64,000 nucleotides of DNA. Origin: Collinsella ihumii (GTDB lineage: Bacteria; Actinomycetota; Coriobacteriia; Coriobacteriales; Coriobacteriaceae). How positions within the stretch are numbered: position 1 is the stretch's first letter; each line of letters starts with the position of its first letter. Positions 16,678 through 25,759 of this stretch are shown piece after piece. The stretch lies in contig NZ_FCOU01000012.1 of assembly GCF_900046475.1 (NCBI RefSeq), forward strand, positions 336,090 through 400,089. Reading direction: 5' to 3'. The notes beneath the pieces were generated by a model, which had not been told where the DNA came from, did no database searches, and saw only the letters and a list, made by a program, of their open reading frames with translations. The position numbers were made by a program, and so were the translations under genes.

Positions 16678-18858
16678 ATGGGACTGTACGACGAGCAGAT
16701 CAAGCAGCGCAAGCGCAACGACGAGAAGCGCTTCTCCGACTCCTTCGCCGACCTCGCCTCGGTCATCATGGGCGAGAAGGCCGCCGCCAAGACGCTGAAC
16801 GAGCAGGAGAAGGCCACCAACGCCATCGGCGAGATCCTCAAGTTCTTCCATGCGCCTGCAGGCGAGCTGCCCGCGCATCCGGGCGGCATCGACGACCAGA
16901 TCGAGTACCTGTGCCGGCCGTCGGGCATCATGCGGCGCACGGTCGAGCTCGAGGGCGGCTGGTATAGGAACGCCTCCGGTCCCTACCTCGGCTTTTTAGA
17001 GGATGGCTCGCCGGTGGCGCTCATCCCGCACGGGAACGCGGGCTACCGGTATTTCGACTGGGGCGAGCAGCGCACGGTGGACGTCGACGCCGCAAGCGCG
17101 AAAAGACTGCAGCGCGAGGCCATCTGCTTCTACCGGCCCCTGCCGCTGCGCGAGCTCGGCGTGGCCGATCTGGCACGCTTCGCCCTCGACTCGTTCACGC
17201 CCGCCGACTACGCCATGATCCTCGTGGCCACGGGCGCCTCGACGCTGCTCGGATTCGTCACGCCGATCATCACGCAGTTCCTCTACGGCAGCGTAATCCC
17301 CGTCGGCGCCTCGACGGCGCTGATGTCGACGCTCGTGCTGCTCGTGGGCATGGTGCTGTCCTCCTCGCTCATCAACATCGTGCGCAGCGCGGTGCTCGCG
17401 CGCATGCAGACGCGCCTTTCCGTCTCGATCGAGGCGGCGGTCATGGCGCGCGTCCTGTCGCTGCCCGCGTCGTTTTTCAAGCGCTACGGCTCCGGTGACC
17501 TCGCGAGCCGCGTGCAGGGCGTGCGCCAGGTCTGCACGGTGCTGTCCGACATGGTGCTGACGGTCGGCTTGAGCTCGGTGTTCTCGCTGGCGTACCTTGT
17601 CCAGGCCATCGGGTTCGCCCCGCAGCTCGTGCTGCCGTCGCTTATCGTGACCTTGGTGAACATCGCGATCGTCGTGGTGTCAGGCCTCGTCAAGGCCTCC
17701 TTTGCGCGCCGCCAGCTGCAGTATTCGGCCAAGAACTCGAGCGTGGTGCTGGCGCTGATCGGCGGCATCCAGAAGATTCGCCTCGCCGGTGCCGAGCGGC
17801 GCGCCTTCGCCCATTGGGCCGACGGGTATCGCAAGCAGGCGAGCTGCCAGTACGGGCTGCCCAGGGTCGCCGTCGTCGGCCCGGCGCTCACGGCCGCCAT
17901 CACGCTTGCGGGCAACATCGTGATCTACCATGTAGCTGCGACGGCGGGCATCGCGGTCGCCGACTACATGGCGTTCAGCTCGTCGTACGGCATGGTGTCG
18001 GGCGGCGTGGCCCAGCTCGCGTCGCTCGCGCTGGTGGTGGCGCAGATCCAGCCGTTGCTTGAGATGGTCGAGCCGGTGCTCAAGGAGGTGCCCGAGGTGT
18101 CCGAGGGCAAGCGCGTGGTGACGCGCCTGTCCGGCTCCATCGAGCTGTCCCGGGTGAGCTTCCGCTACACCGAGGGCGGTCCCGACATCATCCACAACCT
18201 GTCGCTACGCATCCGTCCGGGCCAATACGTCGCGGTGGTCGGCGAGACCGGTTGCGGCAAGTCGACGCTCATGCGCCTGATGCTCGGATTCGAGAAGCCG
18301 CGCAAGGGCGCCATCTACTTCGACGGGCGCGATATCGACAAGATCGACCTGCGCTCCCTGCGTCGCCATATCGGCGTGGTGATGCAGGACGGCAAGCTGT
18401 TCCAGGGGGACATCTTCTCGAACATCGTCATCTCCGCACCCCAGCTGACGCTGGACGATGCGTGGGAGGCGGCCGAGATGGCGGGCATCGCCGACGATAT
18501 CCGCGCCATGCCGATGGGGATGCACACCATCATCTCCGAGGGCAGCGGCGGCATCTCGGGCGGCCAGCGCCAGCGGCTCATGATCGCGCGCGCCATCGCG
18601 CCGAAGCCGAAGATCCTGTTTTTCGACGAGGCGACCAGCGCGCTGGACAACGTGACACAAAAGATCGTGTCCGACTCGCTCGACAGCCTGCGCAGCACGC
18701 GCGTCGTCATCGCGCATCGCCTGTCGACGATCCGGCACTGCGACCGCATCCTGGTCATGCGGCAGGGCGGGATCGTGGCAGACGGCACCTACGATGAGCT
18801 GCTGGAGACCTGCCCGTACTTCGCCGACCTCGTGAGCAGGCAGCGCGTCGAGGCGTAG
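16678..18858 (+). CDS. NHLM exporter: second ABC permease/ATPase with N-terminal domain
   Basis: 726 residues. The ~200-residue N-terminal part (KRNDEKRFSDSFADLASVIM, EYLCRPSGIMRRTVEL, YFDWGEQRTVDVD) is a cytoplasmic domain characteristic of the second NHLM ABC protein; it has no peptidase Cys/His pair. Residues ~190-470 carry six membrane helices. The ATPase (~490-726) has GETGCGKST, SGGQRQRLMIAR, ILFFDEATSALD and IAHRLST. It follows the C39 protein by ten bases. In NHLM systems the two ABC proteins are thought to act as a heterodimer. Confidence 0.92.
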   Translation: MGLYDEQIKQRKRNDEKRFSDSFADLASVIMGEKAAAKTLNEQEKATNAIGEILKFFHAPAGELPAHPGGIDDQIEYLCRPSGIMRRTVELEGGWYRNASGPYLGFLEDGSPVALIPHGNAGYRYFDWGEQRTVDVDAASAKRLQREAICFYRPLPLRELGVADLARFALDSFTPADYAMILVATGASTLLGFVTPIITQFLYGSVIPVGASTALMSTLVLLVGMVLSSSLINIVRSAVLARMQTRLSVSIEAAVMARVLSLPASFFKRYGSGDLASRVQGVRQVCTVLSDMVLTVGLSSVFSLAYLVQAIGFAPQLVLPSLIVTLVNIAIVVVSGLVKASFARRQLQYSAKNSSVVLALIGGIQKIRLAGAERRAFAHWADGYRKQASCQYGLPRVAVVGPALTAAITLAGNIVIYHVAATAGIAVADYMAFSSSYGMVSGGVAQLASLALVVAQIQPLLEMVEPVLKEVPEVSEGKRVVTRLSGSIELSRVSFRYTEGGPDIIHNLSLRIRPGQYVAVVGETGCGKSTLMRLMLGFEKPRKGAIYFDGRDIDKIDLRSLRRHIGVVMQDGKLFQGDIFSNIVISAPQLTLDDAWEAAEMAGIADDIRAMPMGMHTIISEGSGGISGGQRQRLMIARAIAPKPKILFFDEATSALDNVTQKIVSDSLDSLRSTRVVIAHRLSTIRHCDRILVMRQGGIVADGTYDELLETCPYFADLVSRQRVEA

Positions 18859-18906
18859 ACGCGGTTTGCGCCCGCGCGGGGTTCGGCCCCGCCATGGGAC
18901 TCGGGG

Positions 18907-19206
18907 CTACTCGATCGTGAGGATATCGATGAAGCCCGTCATCTCGAAGATCTCCATGATCTCGTCGTTCACGCCGGTGAGCGTGAGGCTCGTGCCGCGC
19001 GCGGCGCTCTGCTTCTGGGCGGCGAGCAGCACGCGCAGGCCCGCGGAGCTCACGTACTCGAGGTGGGAGAAGTCGAGCACCACGTCATGGGTGCCGTCGA
19101 TGGCGGGAATCAGCTCCTCGTGCAGCTTCGGGCTCGTCGTGGTGTCGAGTCGCCCCTCGAGGGAAAACGTCAGGATGCCGTCCTGTTCAGCGCACGTAAC
19201 GTTCAT
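18907..19206 (-). CDS. STAS-domain protein (anti-sigma-factor antagonist type)
   Basis: 99 residues, the size of SpoIIAA/RsbV. The phosphorylatable serine lies in LEYVSSAGLRVLL (~residues 50-62), and the fold-defining strands are FSLEGRLDTTTSP and DVVLDFSHL. By family it would bind an anti-sigma kinase (RsbW/SpoIIAB). No such kinase, phosphatase or sigma factor is in the window, so its partner lies elsewhere. The start at 19206 has AAAGGAT nine bases upstream. It is convergent with the exporter operon. Confidence 0.9.
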   Translation of the reverse strand: MNVTCAEQDGILTFSLEGRLDTTTSPKLHEELIPAIDGTHDVVLDFSHLEYVSSAGLRVLLAAQKQSAARGTSLTLTGVNDEIMEIFEMTGFIDILTIE

Positions 19207-19321
19207 GTCTTCGGATCCTTTCGGTTGCGGCGCGGACGCGCCGTGAGCTCAAGTTCCCATTGTAGGCCACAGGGGACGGGTATGATGGGGCTGAAACGTT
19301 TTCGTATGAAAAGGGGGAGCC

Positions 19322-19898
19322 ATGGATACACCGGTGCGGTTTCGCTTCGCCGAGCGCGAGGACACGCCGCTCGTGCTCGAATTCATCATCGAGCTCGCGC
19401 GCTATGAGAAGCTTGAAGACCAGGTGGTCGCCGACGTGGAGACGCTCGAGCGTGAGTTGTTCGACGAGGGCGGGGCACAGGTTCTGATCGCCGAGGTCGA
19501 CAGGCAGCCGGTCGGGTTCGCGCTGTTCTTCCACAACTTCTCGACGTTTCTGGGCAGGCGCGGCCTGTACCTCGAAGACCTGTACGTGGTGTCCTTTATA
19601 CACATCTATGTGTGTATAAGAGAACGAGGCTGTCCGTCTCGCTAGGCGCAACCTCTTCGTCCCGGTCCCGCAGGTCTGGGACGTGAAGGCCTACAACGAG
19701 CGGCTGCTGCTGGCGCGCCTGGCGCGCATCGCATGCGAGCGCGGGTGCGGCAGGCTCGAGTGGTGGTGCCTTGACTGGAACGAGTCGAGCATCGGGTTTT
19801 ACCGGTCTTTGGGCGCCGAGGCCATGGACGAGTGGACGGTCTATCGGATCGCGGGCGACACCCTCCGCCACCTCGCCCACGAGTCCGCTCCCGAGTAA
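19322..19898 (+). pseudogene. GNAT acetyltransferase interrupted by adapter-like sequence
   Basis: The first part (19322-~19589, ATG with an AAAAGGGGGAG SD) reads MDTPVRFRFAEREDTPLVLE to GRRGLYLEDLYV, a normal GNAT start. It then runs into adapter-like DNA (19590-~19627) and stops at 19645. The second part, in frame from ~19647 to the TAA at 19896-19898, ends with CGRLEWWCLDWN, IGFYRSLGAEAMDEWTVYRI, a normal GNAT C terminus. The acetyl-CoA loop expected after EDLYV (RPEYRGxGYG type) is missing or garbled; the bases before the second part (NLFVPVPQVWDVKAYNE) look like a corrupted copy of it. The living cell probably has an intact gene of ~160 residues; the break is most likely an assembly artefact. 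Confidence 0.8.
19590..19627. other. Degraded Nextera junction-like sequence (artefact)
   Basis: TGTCCTTTATACACATCT followed by ATGTGTGTATAAGAGA is a near-copy of the mosaic-end junction found exactly at 63947. Each half has a few mismatches. It falls in the middle of the GNAT gene. Confidence 0.8.
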
Positions 19899-19964
19899 GT
19901 GCAAACTAAAGGTACGTCCCCAATTTGCATTTTTGCAAATTGGGGACGTACCTTTAGTTTGCAC
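19899..19964. repeat. GGGGACGTACC-type palindrome, reversed polarity
   Basis: Perfect 31-base arms around TTTT. Outer ends read GTGCAAACTAAAGGTACG and the centre reads AATTTGCA-TTTT-TGCAAATT. The GGGGACGTACC core is shared with the 11147 element, but the polarity is opposite and the distal part differs (TTTAGTTTGCAC instead of TTCCGCGTGCAC). It follows the GNAT stop directly. Confidence 0.9.
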
Positions 19965-19999
19965 TCGTGTGTCTACCAGGGGTTTGGGGAGAGGATGCC

Positions 20000-20833
20000 A
20001 TGAAGATCACGGTACTGCTGGAAAACGCCACGCCCTCGAGTCGGTTTGTGGCAAAGCACGGGCTGAGCCTGCTGTTGGAGGCCAACGGGGCGCGCGTGCT
20101 GTTCGATATGGGGCCCGACGGCAGCTTTCTCGACAACGCGCGGGCGCTGGGCGTCGATGCCGTGCATGTCGACTGCGCCGTCATCTCGCACGGGCACTAC
20201 GACCACGGGGGAGGCCTGCGCGCGTATCTGGAAGCGAGCGAGGCCGCGCAGGTGGAGACGCCCATCTACGTGCGACGCGGCGCGTTCGCCGAGCACGTTT
20301 CGGGGACGGCCGAGCACCATCACGACATCGGGCTCGACGCTTCGCTCGACGCGTGCCCGCGCCTGGTTCCGACCGATGATATGCGTCTGCTTGGACGCGG
20401 CATGATGCTGTTCTCGGGTGTCGGGGGCGCATGGCCGAGGCCCTCGTCGAACGGCAGGCTGCTTGAGCGGCGCGATGCGGGGCTCGTGCCGGACCCCTTT
20501 GTCCACGAGCAGAGCCTGCTCGTCCATGAAGGCGATCGCTACCTGCTGGTCTCGGGGTGCTCCCATGCGGGCATCTTGAACATCATGGACCGCGCCGAGA
20601 CGCTGGCGGGCGCGCCGATCGATACGGTGATTGCCGGCTTCCACCTCACGGCGCCGAGCGCGGGAGGCGTGCCGGATGCGTCGTCGGTGCGCGAGATGGC
20701 GCGCGAGCTCGCGCGCAGGCCGACGCGGTATGCGACGTTTCACTGCACGGGGCTCGATGCCTACAGCATCCTCCGCGATGAGTTGGGCGAGCGCATCCGC
20801 TACCTCTACACCGGGTCGTCGGTCGAGCTGTAA
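20000..20833 (+). CDS. Metallo-beta-lactamase-fold protein (dihydropterin synthase-like)
   Basis: 277 residues. It carries the metal motif ISHGHYDHGGGL (~residues 64-75), LFDMGPDG before it, and later histidines in LVSGCSHAGILN and AGFHLTAPS. This pattern is the family often annotated as 7,8-dihydropterin-6-methyl-aminobenzene-phosphate synthase-like, found in methanogens and many anaerobes. The true substrate in bacteria is not settled. The ATG at 20000 follows GAGAGGAT. It is a single gene, preceded by a palindrome and convergent with the YhgE/Pip pair. Confidence 0.85.
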   Translation: MKITVLLENATPSSRFVAKHGLSLLLEANGARVLFDMGPDGSFLDNARALGVDAVHVDCAVISHGHYDHGGGLRAYLEASEAAQVETPIYVRRGAFAEHVSGTAEHHHDIGLDASLDACPRLVPTDDMRLLGRGMMLFSGVGGAWPRPSSNGRLLERRDAGLVPDPFVHEQSLLVHEGDRYLLVSGCSHAGILNIMDRAETLAGAPIDTVIAGFHLTAPSAGGVPDASSVREMARELARRPTRYATFHCTGLDAYSILRDELGERIRYLYTGSSVEL

Positions 20834-20919
20834 GGTGCGGTCGGCTGCCTGCGGTGGAGCCGGGCCATGCGCGAGGCAGGTGGAATCGAGGGGCTCGGGC
20901 GCGGTCCCGGTCCGCACGC

Positions 20920-22983
20920 CTACATGATGCGGGTCGATTCGAGCGCGTGCTCGAGCTTCTCGTTCACGCGGATGACCGGACGACGGGCGACGAGGCCCAG
21001 TAGCAGCGCGGGTGCCAGGTACAGCGCGAGCAGCCCCAGCTCGATCCAGAAATCGGCGCCGTACATCCCGAACATGGCCGCCCTCATGGCCCCCTCGGCG
21101 TGCACGAACGGAAGCCAGGGGAAGATCGCCTGGAACGCTGCAGGCAGCATCTGGGGCGGGAACGTGCCGCCGGCACCGGCGACCTGCAGGACCATGAGGA
21201 CGACGGCGATCGCCTTGCCCACATCGCCGAACGAGGTGGTGAGCGCGAAGATGATGTTGACGAACACGAGCGACGCGACGCATCCCGCGAGCAGGAACAG
21301 AACGGGATGGGCGCACTGGACGCCCAGATAGCACAGGTCGCCTCCGCAGATCAGAAGCGCCTGCGCTATGCCGGTCCCGGCGAACAGGGCGAACCTGCCC
21401 AGATAGGACTGCGTGAGCGTGCAGCCGGTCTCGCGGAGGGCGGCCTCGCTGGGCGTCGCCTTCACGAGCGCGGCGAGCACGACGCCGCCGATCCAGATGG
21501 AGAGCGTCGTGTAGAACGGGGCCATCGCGGAGCCGTTGTTCTCAACCGGGTACACGGCATGGCGCTCGACCGTGACGGGGGACGCCACGAACGAGCCGAG
21601 CTCGGCCGGCGAGGTCAAGAGGATAGAGCGCAGGCTGTCCATGTCCGAGGATGCGAGGGCGTCCCCGATGCGCCCGGACAGCTGGTCGAGCGCGGATGCG
21701 CGGTCCTCGAGCTCGCCTGCCGCCGTATCGAGCGCCGTGCGGGCGTCGGCAAGCCCCGCGCCGTCGTCGACGAGCTGCGCGAGCTCGCCGCGCGCGGTGC
21801 CGGCGTCGGTCAGGGAGCGCTCGATGTCCTGCGAGGTCTGCTGCAGGCCGCTCGACAGCTCCTCGAGCTCGGCGATCGCTTGCTGAACGCGCTCGTTTAT
21901 GCCCTCGATGGTCACGCGGATCTCGTGGACGCGGCTGAATTCGACGGAACCCACCTGGAAGCGGTCCTCGTAGCGTTTCACGAGCGTATCCTGTCCGTTC
22001 AGGCTGTCCGACAGCTTGCGCAGCGCATCGATGCGCGCCCGCACGCTCCCGTCGATCTCACCGAGCGCTCCGGAGAGTTCGTTCGCCTGGCCGGAGGCGG
22101 TGTCGAAGGCCGCGTCGATGGCGGCGCCCACGTCGTCGAGACCCGAGGTGCTGCCGGCGAGCGCACCGTCCACGGCGCCGACGGCGTCATCGATCGCGGC
22201 GTCCAGACCGCGCAGGCCGTCCGCGCTCTCGACGAGCGCATCCTCAAGCTCGCGGTTGGGGGCGCTCGCCGCGTCGAGCGTCACGACGCTGGTGTCGAGC
22301 AGCGCCTGCGAGGAGCCGGCGAGGGAGGAGAACGACCGGGCGATGCCGGCCGTCTCCCTGAGGGTCTGGGACGCGCCGCCGAGCGCTCCTTCGAGGTTGG
22401 CGGCGGCGCCGGCCAGCTGGTCGTCGTCCAAAAGACCGCTCAGCTCCTCGAGCGCGCCGGCGCCCACGTCGGTCACGGCCTCGGCGAACCCACTGTCGAT
22501 GTCCTGCTGCACGGCGGCCGACGCCTTGTTCGTGACGATCTGGGCGATGGCGTTGGCCTTCTGGTTCTGATAGAACGGCACCTCGGCTTGGCGCGGATCG
22601 CTCGAAAGCCCGCTCAGCAGGCATGTCGAGAAGTCCTCCGGGATGATCACCGCGGCGTAGTAGGCGCCCGAGCGGACCCCCTCGATCGCCTCGTCATGCG
22701 TGGTGGGCGTGTAGCCGATCGACGTCGATTCGGTCAGCTCGGACACCACGCGGTCGCCGAGGTTGAGCTTGACGGGGACGAGCTCGCCCTCAAAGCCCGC
22801 ATCGTCGTTGGCGACGGCGACCTTGAGGTTGCTTGTCTCGCCATAGGGGTCCCAGCTTCCGGCGATGTTGAACCATGCGTAGAACGAAGGGACCGTGATG
22901 ATGCCGACCATGACGACGATGCTGATGGCGTTCGCGTAGGCGTGGCGCGCGTCGCGACGGATGAATGCCCAGATGCGGTTCAT
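20920..22983 (-). CDS. YhgE/Pip-family membrane protein
   Basis: 687 residues. The first membrane helix is at ~20-40 (ISIVVMVGIITVPSFYAWFN), followed by the Pip signature WFNIAGSWDPYGETSNLKVA. A large extracytoplasmic region with coiled-coil repeats spans ~150-450. Five C-terminal helices follow (WIGGVVLAALVK, AIAVVLMVLQVAGAGGTFPP, FLLAGCVASLVFVN). The fold is that of ABC-2-like permeases, and relatives include phage infection protein Pip and YhgE. Substrates are not established. It starts six bases after the stop of the paralogue at 22990-25557, so the two are co-transcribed and perhaps form a heteromer. Confidence 0.9.
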   Translation of the reverse strand: MNRIWAFIRRDARHAYANAISIVVMVGIITVPSFYAWFNIAGSWDPYGETSNLKVAVANDDAGFEGELVPVKLNLGDRVVSELTESTSIGYTPTTHDEAIEGVRSGAYYAAVIIPEDFSTCLLSGLSSDPRQAEVPFYQNQKANAIAQIVTNKASAAVQQDIDSGFAEAVTDVGAGALEELSGLLDDDQLAGAAANLEGALGGASQTLRETAGIARSFSSLAGSSQALLDTSVVTLDAASAPNRELEDALVESADGLRGLDAAIDDAVGAVDGALAGSTSGLDDVGAAIDAAFDTASGQANELSGALGEIDGSVRARIDALRKLSDSLNGQDTLVKRYEDRFQVGSVEFSRVHEIRVTIEGINERVQQAIAELEELSSGLQQTSQDIERSLTDAGTARGELAQLVDDGAGLADARTALDTAAGELEDRASALDQLSGRIGDALASSDMDSLRSILLTSPAELGSFVASPVTVERHAVYPVENNGSAMAPFYTTLSIWIGGVVLAALVKATPSEAALRETGCTLTQSYLGRFALFAGTGIAQALLICGGDLCYLGVQCAHPVLFLLAGCVASLVFVNIIFALTTSFGDVGKAIAVVLMVLQVAGAGGTFPPQMLPAAFQAIFPWLPFVHAEGAMRAAMFGMYGADFWIELGLLALYLAPALLLGLVARRPVIRVNEKLEHALESTRIM

Positions 22984-22989
22984 GGAGCT

Positions 22990-25557
22990 TCACGACCTTT
23001 CCGAGTCGGAGGGGAAATGGCTGCCCGTGCCGGCGCGCCCATGCGCCGCTGCGTGCACCGCCGCAACCGGTGCCGCCAGGCTGTGCAGGTATTCGATGAC
23101 GATGAGGTAGGCGCACGAGCAGGCAAGCGAGACGATCCAGCAGATGAGCAGCGGGAGCTTCGCGGGCAGCACGAAAAGCGCGAGCAGCAGCACGGCGGGA
23201 ACCCATCCGAGGGCGATGAGGCCGCGGTGCACGAGGCGCGGGTAGGCCCGTTCGAATCCGCGGGCGCGGGCGGAATCGGCGAGCAGGGCGCCCGCGCCGC
23301 CGAGATTCTCGGGCGCGCGGACCGCCTCGGTGGCGTCGGTGCGCTCGGCGATCATGAGGTCGGTTTGCGCCAGGCGCCGGTCGAACAGGGTGTTGATGCG
23401 CAGCAGCCGGCGACGGGCGCCGATGCCGACGATGAGCGCGGGTGCGCAGAACAGCATGAGGACGGCGAGGTTCTGGACGTAGTACATGCCGTAGAAGCCG
23501 GCGACCGCCTCGCGCATGGCGTCGATGCCGTAGGTGAACGGCAGCCAGGGGTGCAGCGCCCGGAAGAACCCGGGCATCATCTCGATGGGGTAGGTGCCCG
23601 CCGCCCCCGGAATCTGCAGCACGACGAGCAGGACGCCGAGCGCCTTGCCGATATGCTTGAACGAGACGGCGAGCGCGTAGACGATGAGCACGTAGACGAG
23701 CGACGCGACCATGCCGGCGAACACGTACGCGACGGGCGAGACGCACTGGATCCCGAGGAGCACGTCGCCGGTGCAGCAGATGATCGCCTGGATCTGCCCG
23801 AGTGCGGCCAGAAGCAGCCAGCGTCCGAAGAACGCCTGGTAGGGGAGCACGGTCCCGATGCCCTCCGCGTCGACTTCGAGCTTGTAGATGGCGACCAGCA
23901 CAAAGCCGCCGACCCACAGGGCGAGGTTCGTGTAGAACGGCGCCACGCCCGAGCCGTAGTTCTCGACCGGGAAGACCGCCTTGTCGACCATGGCCGCGGG
24001 CGACCCCATGAAGGAGCCGATGCGCGCGGGGTCGAGGTCGACGAGACGGGAGAGCTCGCTGGCCGCCTGCGCGCTGCCGAGCGCATCGAGGTCGTCGGCG
24101 AGGCCGCGCACCCGCGCGGACGTGTCGCGGATGGTGCTGGACGTGTCGCGCGCAGTCGAGGCGGTCTGGTCGAGCAGCGTGTCGAGCTGGCCGAGCAGGG
24201 AGGACGCTTGCTCGGTGAGCGGGCGGACGGATGCGAGCGCGCCGGACAGACGGCCGCCGGCGCTGGCGAACGCGTCGAGCGACGAGGTGAGCTCGGGCAG
24301 GGCGCCGCCAGAAAGCTGGGCCTGCAGGTCGGCGATGCGCTCGGTGCCGTCCTGCACGGCGCCCGCGACCGAGCCCGACAGGTCGCGCACGTCCCCTGCG
24401 GCCCGCTTGATGTCGTCGGAGATCTGCTGCAGGCGGTCGAGCTGGGCATTCTGCGCGTCGGAGAGCTCCACGAGCGCCTGGATCTGGACGTCGAGCTCCT
24501 TGACGATATCGGTCTGGATGGTCGTCTGCTCGCCGTCTTGCGGGGTGAGGGTCACGATGGTGGAGCGGACGGTCTCGAGCGAGGTCTTGAAGGTCTGGAC
24601 CGTTCCGTCGAGCGCACGGATCCGCGCGATGGCGGCATCGACGGTGCTCTGTGCCCACGCGACGTCGCCGGCGAGCGCGCTCAGGTCGTAGGCGGAGGTC
24701 GAGGAGATGCGTGCGATGGTGCCCGTTCCGGTACCGAGGGCGTCCGAGAGCGTCGACGCCATCTCCCGCATGCCGCTCCGCGCGTCGCCCAGCGTGCCCA
24801 GCGAGGAGTCGAGGGTGCCGGCGAGCGCGTCGGAGGTGCCGGCGATCGAGGCGAGCGAGGCGCGCGCGTCGGCGATCGCGTCGCGCGAAGAGGACAGCGT
24901 GGCGTCGAGCCCGTCGATGTCGCGGGAGAGGCCGTCGAGGGAGCTCGCGGTGTCGCGCAGCGCGCTTGCGGCGCCCGTCGTACCCCGGTCGATATCGGCG
25001 AGCGCGCCGGCTGCCGCCCCCTTGAGCTTTTCGGAGGCGACCTCGCCCACCACGCGGACGAACTCGTTGGAGATCTGGTCCTCGAGGGTGGTCGCCCCGG
25101 TGTCGGTGACCTTGGGCGCGATGGCGTTTTCCTTCTCGTTGACGTAGTAGGCGATATGCGCCGGCTGCGCGCTCCCGTCGAGCACGCCTGCAAGCGTGGA
25201 CGTGAAGTCGCGCGGGATGATGAAGGCGGCGTAGGCGTCTCCTGCCCGCACCTTGTCCGTCGCCTCCTTTTCGGTGTCCACGAACGTCCATCCGAGCTGG
25301 TCGTTTTCCTCCAAGCGCTCGCGCACCATCTCGCCCGCGTTCGTGGGTCCGCGGTCGGGGATGTCCGCGCCCGCGTCCTCGATCACGACCGCTACGGGCA
25401 CGGTGCTCGTGTTCTCGTAGGGGTCCCAGTTGGCCAGGATGTTGATCCATGCGTACAGCGACGGGATGATGCACACGCCGAGGGCAATGACGACGGCGGC
25501 GGGGTTGCGCACGATGCGTTTGAGGTCGCGCGCGAAGATGCGAAAGACGGTTCTCAT
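22990..25557 (-). CDS. YhgE/Pip-family membrane protein, larger paralogue
   Basis: 855 residues. N-terminal helix VVIALGVCIIPSLYAWINIL, then the Pip motif NWDPYENTSTVPVAV. A long region of heptad-like Ala/Ser/Asp repeats (~200-520) is followed by the C-terminal ABC-2-like helices (LGVLLVVLQIPGAAGTYPIE). Unlike its partner it has an extra ~170-residue tail with further helices (LIALGWVPAVLLLALFVLP, LICWIVSLACSCAYLIV). The start is the ATG at 25557; the open frame runs further upstream without an SD. It is divergent from a TetR regulator that likely controls it. Confidence 0.9.
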   Translation of the reverse strand: MRTVFRIFARDLKRIVRNPAAVVIALGVCIIPSLYAWINILANWDPYENTSTVPVAVVIEDAGADIPDRGPTNAGEMVRERLEENDQLGWTFVDTEKEATDKVRAGDAYAAFIIPRDFTSTLAGVLDGSAQPAHIAYYVNEKENAIAPKVTDTGATTLEDQISNEFVRVVGEVASEKLKGAAAGALADIDRGTTGAASALRDTASSLDGLSRDIDGLDATLSSSRDAIADARASLASIAGTSDALAGTLDSSLGTLGDARSGMREMASTLSDALGTGTGTIARISSTSAYDLSALAGDVAWAQSTVDAAIARIRALDGTVQTFKTSLETVRSTIVTLTPQDGEQTTIQTDIVKELDVQIQALVELSDAQNAQLDRLQQISDDIKRAAGDVRDLSGSVAGAVQDGTERIADLQAQLSGGALPELTSSLDAFASAGGRLSGALASVRPLTEQASSLLGQLDTLLDQTASTARDTSSTIRDTSARVRGLADDLDALGSAQAASELSRLVDLDPARIGSFMGSPAAMVDKAVFPVENYGSGVAPFYTNLALWVGGFVLVAIYKLEVDAEGIGTVLPYQAFFGRWLLLAALGQIQAIICCTGDVLLGIQCVSPVAYVFAGMVASLVYVLIVYALAVSFKHIGKALGVLLVVLQIPGAAGTYPIEMMPGFFRALHPWLPFTYGIDAMREAVAGFYGMYYVQNLAVLMLFCAPALIVGIGARRRLLRINTLFDRRLAQTDLMIAERTDATEAVRAPENLGGAGALLADSARARGFERAYPRLVHRGLIALGWVPAVLLLALFVLPAKLPLLICWIVSLACSCAYLIVIEYLHSLAAPVAAVHAAAHGRAGTGSHFPSDSERS

Positions 25558-25645
25558 GGGTTCTCCTCGGCATCGTCTGGGCGATGCCCTCGACAGCACA
25601 CTGCAGATACCCGTTTTCTTACCATGATTCCAATAATTTTGAGAA

Positions 25646-25660
25646 AAGTTCAAAAAACTT
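25646..25660. promoter_or_regulatory. Candidate TetR operator AAGTT-N5-AACTT
   Basis: Perfect inverted repeat AAGTTCAAAAAACTT in the AT-rich divergent region between the YhgE/Pip operon and the TetR gene. TetR operators are commonly such palindromes; the assignment is inference from position. Confidence 0.5.
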
Positions 25661-25759
25661 AAGAGATGATAGAATTTCGAGTGAGCAAGGGAGACCACCG
25701 CGTCCGTCTCGGACGGTTCCGCGTTTTTCCCGATGAGGGTTTCGGCAGAGGGTGCAGGT

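Noticed and set aside
21100..25662. Very long open frame on the plus strand opposite the YhgE/Pip genes
   Set aside because: It is a high-GC antisense shadow: Arg/Gly/Ala-rich translation without domains, no SD, and it covers two well-supported genes.
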